DNA of 22,824 nt from Oleiagrimonas sp036379395 (GTDB taxonomy: Bacteria > Pseudomonadota > Gammaproteobacteria > Xanthomonadales > Rhodanobacteraceae): the NCBI GenBank assembly GCA_036379395.1, contig DASVGR010000063.1:1-22824 (forward strand), in the 5' to 3' direction. Of this stretch, positions 17,296-22,824 are shown in pieces; within the stretch, counting starts at the first letter, position 1; the number at the start of each line of letters is the position of its first letter. The notes under the pieces were generated by a model. That model was not told the DNA's origin and ran no database searches. It saw only the letters and a list, made by a program, of their open reading frames with translations. Both the position numbers and the translations under genes were made by a program.

Positions 17296-18675
17296 TCAGC
17301 GTGCCAGCAGGTAAAGCACCTGCCCCTGACGGGCGACGATGAGCATCAACTGGCGTGGCGGACCGCCGGCCAGCACGGCTTTCAGGGCGCGCAGATCGGG
17401 CGTGCGCCGCTGATTGACGCCGATGATGATGTCGTCGCGTTCAAGGCCGTTGCGGGCCGCGCGGCTGCCGTCGTCGACCGTGCTGATCACCACGCCGCTG
17501 GCGCGATGGGTCGCGTCGCTGGTCGACGGGTCGCGCAGCTCGGCGCCGTTCAGGCGCGGATCGAGCTTGCCACCGGCGATGTGGGCCAGCTTTTCAGCCG
17601 CGATGCGCATGTCGACCTGGCGCGTCTTGCCCTGGTGGTCAACCGTCAGCGTAACGGCGCTGCCGACCGGCAGCAGGCCTTCGGCGTTGTGCAGGTCGGC
17701 AGGAGTGTGCACACGCGCGCCGTTGATGGCGGTGATGAGGTCGCCCGGTTCGATGTCCGCGCGCGCGGCCGGCGAGCCGTTGTCGATGCGGGTCACCAGG
17801 GCGCCGCTGGTGGCGTCGATGTGCAGTGCGCGCGCCATGGATGGGGTCAACCGCTGCACGTGCAGGCCCAGATTGCCGCGCCGCACCTGGCCGTAGGCGA
17901 TCAACTGCTGCATCACGCGCGCGGCCAGGTTGGACGGAATGGCGAAGCCGATGCCGGCATTGGCGCCCGAGGGCGAGTAGATCATCGAGTTGATGCCGAT
18001 CAGCTGCCCGTGCATGTTGACCAGCGCGCCGCCGGAGTTGCCCGGATTGATCGCGGCATCGGTCTGGATGAAGTTCTGGTAGGTGTCGCCCAGGCCGGTG
18101 CGCCCCAGCGCCGAGACGATGCCGAACGTGACACTTTGGCCCAGCCCGAACGGATTGCCGACCGCGGCCACGAAATCGCCGACGCGCGTGTCGGTCGAAT
18201 TGGCCAGCGGCAGCTGGGTGAGGTGGTCGGCCTTGATCTGCAGCACGGCCAGGTCGGTGTCGGGGTCGGCGCCAACCAGCCTGGCCTTGAAGGTGCGTCC
18301 GTCATGCAGGGTCACGCTGATCGAGTCGGCACCGCTCACCACGTGGTTGTTGGTCAGGATGTAGCCCTTGGCGGCGTTGACGATGACGCCCGAACCCAGG
18401 CTTTGCTCGATGCGCTCGCGCGGCACGCCGCCGCCGAAAAAGCGCTGGAACAGCGGGTCGTTGAAATACGGTGTGCGCACCTGGATGTGGGTCTTGGACG
18501 AAATGTTCACCACCGCCGGGGTGACGTGCGCCAGCATCGGCGCCAGCGATGCCATCGGCTGGCCGTTGACGATCGGCGGCGGCGTGGCGTGCGCCATGGC
18601 GGGCAGCCAGGCAAGACAGGTCAGGGCGGCAAGCAGCAGACCGGCGTGGAAAAAAGGGCGGCTGGCGGCGCGCAT
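17296..18675 (-). CDS. degQ: DegQ/HtrA-family periplasmic serine protease
   Basis: Periplasmic protease-chaperone that degrades misfolded envelope proteins. The 459-residue protein has a signal peptide (about 1-30) and a trypsin-like domain with the complete triad H111 (TNNHVV), D141 (DTDLAVLQI) and S214 (NPGNSGGAL). Two PDZ domains follow at about 265-360 and 370-455. Length and the short loop before the core fit DegQ better than DegP. The start at 18673-18675 is chosen because AAGGAG (18683-18688 on the complementary strand) lies 7 bases upstream and a clean signal peptide follows; an upstream in-frame start would spoil both. It is transcribed divergently from nrdJ and reads toward the LysM-protein gene. 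Confidence 0.94.
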   Translation of the reverse strand: MRAASRPFFHAGLLLAALTCLAWLPAMAHATPPPIVNGQPMASLAPMLAHVTPAVVNISSKTHIQVRTPYFNDPLFQRFFGGGVPRERIEQSLGSGVIVNAAKGYILTNNHVVSGADSISVTLHDGRTFKARLVGADPDTDLAVLQIKADHLTQLPLANSTDTRVGDFVAAVGNPFGLGQSVTFGIVSALGRTGLGDTYQNFIQTDAAINPGNSGGALVNMHGQLIGINSMIYSPSGANAGIGFAIPSNLAARVMQQLIAYGQVRRGNLGLHVQRLTPSMARALHIDATSGALVTRIDNGSPAARADIEPGDLITAINGARVHTPADLHNAEGLLPVGSAVTLTVDHQGKTRQVDMRIAAEKLAHIAGGKLDPRLNGAELRDPSTSDATHRASGVVISTVDDGSRAARNGLERDDIIIGVNQRRTPDLRALKAVLAGGPPRQLMLIVARQGQVLYLLAR

Positions 18676-18842
18676 GGGCGGACTCCTTGTGACGGATGGC
18701 GCTGGGCGGGAACGTGCGTTTGGACAGGCCATGAAGCGGCAGGTTCACGCATCGATCGGCCCGTCGAGCATACGGCAGTTCTCCCCGCCAGGAGGAATCG
18801 CGGCGTGCTCAAGCACTTGCGTGCGAAGGCGGCAATTGGTGC

Positions 18843-18871
18843 TTTACATCGGCGCGGACGGGGGGTAATTT
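18843..18871 (+). promoter_or_regulatory. Candidate nrdJ promoter
   Basis: TTTACA (18843-18848) matches the -35 consensus at five of six positions, and TAATTT (18866-18871) follows after 17 bases as a weak -10. Transcription would start near 18878, just before the NrdR box, so a bound repressor would block initiation. Confidence 0.42.
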
Positions 18872-18884
18872 GTTCGGGCGTCAC

Positions 18885-18900
18885 ACACAATATCTTGTGT
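18885..18900. promoter_or_regulatory. NrdR box
   Basis: ACACAATATCTTGTGT closely fits the NrdR consensus (ACACWATATATWGTGT), differing at one central base. NrdR represses ribonucleotide reductase genes when dATP is high. The next gene is nrdJ, 222 bases downstream, which is the expected target. NrdR sites usually come in pairs; no good second box was found at the usual spacing on either side. Confidence 0.83.
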
Positions 18901-18979
18901 TTTGTGACAATTGCCAACCCAAGTCATGGGGTTGTACCGCGCGCCATCGGGAGTGGCGCCAGGCACACCGGAGGAGACC

Positions 18980-19048
18980 ATGCACGACCTCTTTCAAAGC
19001 GTTGCGCTGCCATCATCGTCGATGCGGCGGACGTTGTGCCCCGCATAG
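18980..19048 (+). CDS. Possible 22-residue leader peptide of nrdJ
   Basis: An ATG at 18980 is preceded by GGAGGAG, the strongest ribosome-binding site in this region, and opens a 22-codon frame ending in TAG at 19046-19048. The product (MHDLFQSVAL then PSSSMRRTLCPA) matches no family I recognise. It lies on the nrdJ message between the NrdR box and the nrdJ start, 74 bases before the latter, so it may be an upstream ORF that controls nrdJ translation. It could equally be chance. Confidence 0.4.
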   Translation: MHDLFQSVALPSSSMRRTLCPA

Positions 19049-19053
19049 AAAAA

Positions 19054-19078
19054 GCCGCCGCCGTGCCCACGGCGCGGC
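19054..19078 (+). other. GC-rich hairpin in the nrdJ leader
   Basis: GCCG-C-CGCCG (19054-19063) pairs with CGGCG-CGGC (19070-19078) with one bulged C. It begins six bases after the stop of the short leader ORF. There is no T-run, so it is not an intrinsic terminator; ribosomes on the leader ORF could affect its folding. Confidence 0.4.
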
Positions 19079-19122
19079 GATGAATCGACCACCCTTGTGA
19101 TTTACAGTCGAGAAGGATTCCG

Positions 19123-22100
19123 ATGAGCACGCTACGCAAAAGCGCCTTGAACCACGATGCCGCCGACATCCCGTTGCAGCCCGCCTCCTGGGACATCTGG
19201 GACAAGAAATACCGCCTGAAGACCAAGCGCGGCGAGCCGGTCGACGTGACCGTGGACGACACCTGGAAGCGCGTGGCGCGTGCGCTGGCCGACGTGGAAG
19301 CCACACCCGAGCTCAAGGAAAAATGGTACGAGCGCTTCGTGTGGGCGCTGCGCCGCGGCGCGATCCCGGCTGGTCGCATCACCTCCAATGCCGGCGCGCA
19401 CGCGCACAAGCCGAAAACCAGCACCATCAACTGCACCGTCTCGGGCACCATCCACGATTCGATGGACGACATTCTCGGCAAGGTGCACGAGGCCGGCCTG
19501 ACGCTCAAGGCCGGCTGCGGCATCGGCTACGAATTCAGCACCCTGCGTCCGCGCGGCGCCTACGTGTCCGGCGCCGGCGCGTACACCTCCGGCCCGCTGT
19601 CGTTCATGGACATCTTCGACAAGATGTGTTTCACCGTCAGCTCGGCCGGCGGTCGCCGTGGCGCGCAGATGGGCACGTTCGACGTCACCCATCCCGACGT
19701 GCGCGAGTTCATCCGCGCCAAGCGCGAGGACGGCCGGCTGCGCCAGTTCAACCTGTCGCTGCTGGTCACCGACGGCTTCATGCAGGCGGTCGAGAGTGAT
19801 GCCGACTGGCCGCTGGTGTTTCCTGTGCACATCAAGGAACAGGACGAGGTCGACCTCACCGACGAGAACGCCATCGTGTGGCGCGAATGGCCCACGCACG
19901 ACGAATACGTCACCCGCGATGACGGCCTGGTCGCCTGCAAGATCTACGGCCACGTCAAGGCGCGGCACCTGTGGGACATGATCATGACCTCGACGTACGA
20001 CTACGCCGAGCCCGGTTTCATCCTCATCGACCGCGTCAACGAGATGAACAACAACTGGTGGTGCGAGCACATCCGCGCGACCAATCCGTGCGTGACGGCT
20101 GATACCCGGCTGGCGACGCAATACGGCATGGTGCCGATCGGCGAGCTGCACGCCGCCGGCTCGGCGCTGTCGGTTTCCGTCGATCGGCGCTCTCTCGATC
20201 TGGATGGCCGCGGCGTGGAAGTGCGCTCCGCCAAACCCGCGTTCATGACTGCGCCGCGCGCGCCGGTGTATCGCGTGGTGACTGAGGACGGCTACGAGAT
20301 CAAGGCAACCGAATGGCACGATTTTTATACCGAAACCGGCAAGGTCAAATTGCGCGACCTCAAGGTGGGAGAACGCCTGCTGGTGCAGTCGGGCAAGGGA
20401 CAGTTTGGCCAGCAGGGCAGCGATGACCTGGGCATGCTGTTGGGGTTGATTGCCGGTGATGGGCATTTTACCAATCGTGGCAAGGATCAGCAGGCGGCGG
20501 TGGTCACCTTGTGGGGCGAGGATCGCACTCTGGCTGATCGGGTTGCGGCCTATGTCAATACGCTGATCGCCGGCGCAGCGCTATCCAGAGCGCGTGATTA
20601 TCACGTCAGCCCAGTGGCCGTGCCCGAACGCGAGCAGGTATCCATTCGTTCGGTGTTGCTGGCGCGTCTGCTTGAGCATTACGGATTCACTGCCGCCACC
20701 AAGCTACGCATACCCGAGGTGATCTGGCGTGGTAGCGAGGCCTGCGTCAAGGGTTACCTGCGGGCGCTGTTCCAGTGCGATGGCACCGTCAATGTGTCAA
20801 GCCGCAGCCAGAGTTGCTCTGTACGGTTGGCTTCCAGCACGGAGCAACTGCTCAAGGAAGTGCAGATACTGCTGGCCAATTTCGGCGTGTTCTGTCGCAT
20901 CCGCAAGCGGCGCAAGGCGGGTGATCGGATGTTGCCGGACGGTCATGGCGGGCTGCGCAGCTATCACTGCAAGGTCAACTTCGAGCTGATTATCGACGGA
21001 GAATCCCGTGAACACTTCATGGATGAAATCGGATTTTTGCTGCCACGTAAAAACGAGCGCTATCAGGCATGGCGCAAAGACAAGCTGTTGCACAAGTCGC
21101 AGCGTTTTGCCTCACGCATTGCCAATATCGAATACGTTGGTGAAGAGGCGGTGTTTGATACTACGCAGCCAGATCACAACGCAGTCATTTTCAACGGGTT
21201 AGTGACGGGGCAGTGCGGCGAACAACCCCTTCCGCCGTACGGCTCGTGCCTGCTCGGCTCGGTCAACCTGACCACCTTCGTGCGTGATCCGTTCGGGCCC
21301 AAGGCGCGTTTCGACATGGATGAATACCGCGAAGTGGTGAAGGTGTTCACGCGCATGCTCGACAACGTGGTCGATATCAACGGCCTGCCGCTGGCGCAAC
21401 AACGCGACGAAATCTTGAACAAGCGCCGCCATGGCATGGGTTTTCTCGGTCTGGGCTCCACTTTGGCCATGCTGAAAAAGCGCTACGGATCGGCCGAGGC
21501 CGTCGCGTTCACCGAGGATGTCTCGCGCGAGATGGCGTTGGCCGGCTGGGAAACGGCGCTGGAACTGGCCGAGGAAAAGGGCGCGGCACCGGTGCTGACG
21601 CGTGAGTACAAGGTCAGCGCCGAAATGCTGCGCAAGCGCCCCGAAATGGCCGCCGACGGCTACAAGGTGGGTGACAGCATCCGCGGCAGCGTGCTGCACG
21701 CCAAGTATTCGCGCTACATGCAGCGCGTGGCCGAGGTGGCGCCGGAGCTCGTCGACAAGCTGGCTGGGACCGGCGCGCGCTTCACGCACCACACCTCGAT
21801 CGCGCCGACCGGCACTATTTCGTTGTCGCTGGCCAACAACGTGTCCAACGGCATCGAGCCGAGTTTTGCACACATGTATTCGCGCAACATCATCCGCGAA
21901 GGGCGCAAGACGAAGGAAAAAGTCGACGTGCTCAGCTTCGAGCTGCTGGCCTATCGCGCCTGGATCAATGCCGAGGCCGGGCCGGCCTCGACGGACGCGC
22001 CGTCCAGCCTGCCCGAGTACTTTGCCGCGGCCGACGAAATCACGCCGACCGAGCACGTGGACATGCAGGCAGCCGCGCAAAAATGGGTGGATTCGTCCAT

Positions 22101-22395
22101 TTCCAAGACCGCCAACGTGCCCACCGACTACCCGTATGCCGACTTCAAGGACATCTACATGCGCGCCTACAAGGCGGGCCTGAAGGGCTGCACCACGTTC
22201 CGCTTCAACCCCGAGGCGTTCCAGGGCGTGCTGGTGAAAGATTCGGACCTGGCCAGCACGCGCTACCAGTTCGAGCTGGAAGACGGCAGCGTGGTCGAGG
22301 TCAAGGGCAACGACGAAGTCGAGTACGACGGCGAAACGCACACCGCCGCCAACCTGTTCGACGCCTTGAAAGAAGGCTACTACGGCAAGTTCTGA
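19123..22395 (+). CDS. nrdJa: Adenosylcobalamin-dependent ribonucleotide reductase, large part (NrdJa), with intein
   Basis: Class II reductase that makes deoxynucleotides with an adenosylcobalamin-generated thiyl radical, so it needs neither oxygen nor a NrdB subunit. The precursor has 1090 residues; removing the intein (323-697) leaves 715, the size of P. aeruginosa NrdJa. No ATP-cone precedes the catalytic domain. C104 (STINCTVSG) and C709 (PYGSCLLGS) are the expected redox pair, and C698 is the radical cysteine of N-P-C-G-E; the C698-C709 spacing of 11 equals that of C408-C419 in the Lactobacillus enzyme. The C-terminal Cys pair is absent, as expected when NrdJb is separate. AAGGA lies 5 bases before the ATG. 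Confidence 0.97.
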   Translation: MSTLRKSALNHDAADIPLQPASWDIWDKKYRLKTKRGEPVDVTVDDTWKRVARALADVEATPELKEKWYERFVWALRRGAIPAGRITSNAGAHAHKPKTSTINCTVSGTIHDSMDDILGKVHEAGLTLKAGCGIGYEFSTLRPRGAYVSGAGAYTSGPLSFMDIFDKMCFTVSSAGGRRGAQMGTFDVTHPDVREFIRAKREDGRLRQFNLSLLVTDGFMQAVESDADWPLVFPVHIKEQDEVDLTDENAIVWREWPTHDEYVTRDDGLVACKIYGHVKARHLWDMIMTSTYDYAEPGFILIDRVNEMNNNWWCEHIRATNPCVTADTRLATQYGMVPIGELHAAGSALSVSVDRRSLDLDGRGVEVRSAKPAFMTAPRAPVYRVVTEDGYEIKATEWHDFYTETGKVKLRDLKVGERLLVQSGKGQFGQQGSDDLGMLLGLIAGDGHFTNRGKDQQAAVVTLWGEDRTLADRVAAYVNTLIAGAALSRARDYHVSPVAVPEREQVSIRSVLLARLLEHYGFTAATKLRIPEVIWRGSEACVKGYLRALFQCDGTVNVSSRSQSCSVRLASSTEQLLKEVQILLANFGVFCRIRKRRKAGDRMLPDGHGGLRSYHCKVNFELIIDGESREHFMDEIGFLLPRKNERYQAWRKDKLLHKSQRFASRIANIEYVGEEAVFDTTQPDHNAVIFNGLVTGQCGEQPLPPYGSCLLGSVNLTTFVRDPFGPKARFDMDEYREVVKVFTRMLDNVVDINGLPLAQQRDEILNKRRHGMGFLGLGSTLAMLKKRYGSAEAVAFTEDVSREMALAGWETALELAEEKGAAPVLTREYKVSAEMLRKRPEMAADGYKVGDSIRGSVLHAKYSRYMQRVAEVAPELVDKLAGTGARFTHHTSIAPTGTISLSLANNVSNGIEPSFAHMYSRNIIREGRKTKEKVDVLSFELLAYRAWINAEAGPASTDAPSSLPEYFAAADEITPTEHVDMQAAAQKWVDSSISKTANVPTDYPYADFKDIYMRAYKAGLKGCTTFRFNPEAFQGVLVKDSDLASTRYQFELEDGSVVEVKGNDEVEYDGETHTAANLFDALKEGYYGKF
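20089..21213 (+). mobile_element. Intein with LAGLIDADG (DOD) homing endonuclease, in nrdJa
   Basis: A 375-residue protein-splicing element in frame within NrdJa (precursor residues 323-697). It starts with C323 and contains the splicing block B (T396-x-x-H399) and block F (VFDTT...HNAVIFNG, 677-692). It ends G696-Q697 before extein C698. The endonuclease has two DOD motifs, LGMLLGLIAGDG (436-447, D446) and GYLRALFQCDG (544-554, D553), and no internal stop, so it appears intact. The usual end is His-Asn. The last 180 or so bases checked (21001-21180) are about 48 % GC against about 60 % just downstream, suggesting acquisition from elsewhere. Confidence 0.95.
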
Positions 22396-22423
22396 CCGCC
22401 CGCGAGCTTATCGAGATACCGAC

Positions 22424-22824
22424 ATGACCATCAAGATCGAAAAGAAAATCAAGGGCTTCCACGTCATCAAGCCGGAAACCGAAGCCGCCGCCAAGCCGGC
22501 GCCGGCCAAGACCGCACAAAGCGAGCCGGCCGAAGTCATCCACATGACCGAGGCGCTGGAGCGCCCGCAGACGCTGGTCGGGGCGACGTACAAGATCAAG
22601 TCGCCGTTGTTCGAGCACGCGCTGTACGTCACCATCAACGACATCACGCTCAACGAAGGCACCGAGTACGAAACCCGGCGGCCGTTCGAGATCTTCATCA
22701 ACTCGAAAAACATGGACCACTTCCAGTGGATCGTGGCGCTCACGCGCATCATGAGCGCGGTGTTCCGCAAGGGCGGCGACGTGACGTTCGTGGTCGAGGA
22801 AATGAAAGCCGTGTTCGACCCGCG
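22424..22824 (+). CDS. nrdJb: Ribonucleotide reductase small part NrdJb (partial, runs off the window)
   Basis: The first 133 residues of the C-terminal piece of the class II reductase, encoded separately from NrdJa as in Pseudomonas aeruginosa. After a basic start (MTIKIEKKIKGFHVIKPE) and an Ala/Pro/Lys linker comes the domain with LFEHALYVTINDI, RRPFEIFINSKN and WIVALTRIMSAVFRKGGD, related to the TSCPD domain found at the C-terminus of one-piece NrdJ proteins. The redox-active Cys pair that reduces the active site should lie beyond the window edge. The gene starts 28 bases after nrdJa with only a weak ribosome-binding site, so the two are probably one operon. The call rests on position and resemblance. 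Confidence 0.88.
   Translation, partial: MTIKIEKKIKGFHVIKPETEAAAKPAPAKTAQSEPAEVIHMTEALERPQTLVGATYKIKSPLFEHALYVTINDITLNEGTEYETRRPFEIFINSKNMDHFQWIVALTRIMSAVFRKGGDVTFVVEEMKAVFDP

Larger units (their letters stand above)
18676..19122. other. Divergent regulatory region between degQ and nrdJ
   Basis: This 447-base stretch has no long gene. It holds a candidate nrdJ promoter, a NrdR box, a short leader ORF with a strong Shine-Dalgarno and a GC-rich hairpin, all listed separately. A further inverted repeat, CAACCC with GGGTTG around AAGTCATG (about 18914-18934), lies after the NrdR box and has no assigned role. The degQ promoter must lie here too but could not be placed. Confidence 0.6.

Noticed and set aside
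18854..18931. Second NrdR box at the usual spacing
   Set aside because: Neither 18854-18869 nor 18916-18931 resembles the consensus; the latter is a different GGGGTT/AACCC inverted repeat.
18940..19000. Possible cobalamin riboswitch before the B12-dependent reductase
   Set aside because: GGAGGAGACCATGC resembles part of a B12 box, but the other conserved elements, such as GCCACTG and the surrounding helices, are not found, and the match is better explained as a ribosome-binding site and ATG.
17200..19083. Long plus-strand open frame of 627 codons opposite degQ
   Set aside because: It is antisense to a clear DegQ with an intact triad, has low-complexity Ala/Gly/Arg/Asp composition, no family resemblance and no ribosome site. 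High GC makes such shadow frames common.
20089..21213. Insertion sequence or gene disruption in nrdJ
   Set aside because: The reading frame stays open and the insert has splicing blocks at both ends and flanks a single uninterrupted conserved motif, so it is an intein and not a disruption.

Overview
This window looks like chromosomal DNA from a GC-rich gammaproteobacterium, most likely of the Xanthomonadales/Lysobacterales group (Rhodanobacter/Dyella-like relatives). That placement is inferred from the rRNA sequences, the mre and dacA-ybeD-lipB gene order, the PfkB adenosine-kinase homologue and a two-piece class II ribonucleotide reductase; no database search was possible. Sampled lines are about 60 % GC or more.

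Layout. Positions 1-370 hold the end of an rRNA operon: the 23S 3' end, a spacer without tRNA, 5S and a strong intrinsic terminator. A PfkB-family kinase follows on the minus strand (680-1621). Positions 1880-7456 are the cell-shape operon mreB-mreC-mreD-mrdA-rodA, the last four genes joined by ATGA overlaps. A NhaC-type antiporter sits on the minus strand (7473-8804). Positions 9093-13388 continue the envelope genes with mltB-rlpA-dacA-ybeD-lipB, followed by the periplasmic tail-specific protease prc (13501-15849). A perfect 17-bp hairpin separates prc from two convergent minus-strand genes: a PstS-like binding protein fused to LysM, and a DegQ-type serine protease.

The right end is the adenosylcobalamin-dependent ribonucleotide reductase, encoded as nrdJa (19123-22395) and nrdJb (22424 to beyond the window). 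nrdJa carries a 375-residue in-frame intein with a LAGLIDADG (DOD) homing endonuclease, inserted immediately before the catalytic thiyl-radical cysteine of the N-P-C-G-E active-site motif. The enzyme should therefore be inactive until the intein splices out. The intein has an unusual Gly-Gln C-terminus in place of His-Asn. Upstream lie a near-perfect NrdR box beside a candidate promoter, and a 22-codon leader ORF with a strong ribosome-binding site.

How the genes work together. Most of the window serves the cell envelope: MreBCD, PBP2 and RodA build the lateral wall; MltB, RlpA and DacA cut or trim peptidoglycan; Prc and DegQ handle periplasmic proteolysis. LipB serves lipoate attachment and NrdJ supplies deoxynucleotides. 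The observations most worth a second look are the active-site intein and its termini, the nrdJ leader, the loss of the catalytic histidine in RlpA, and the PstS-LysM fusion.
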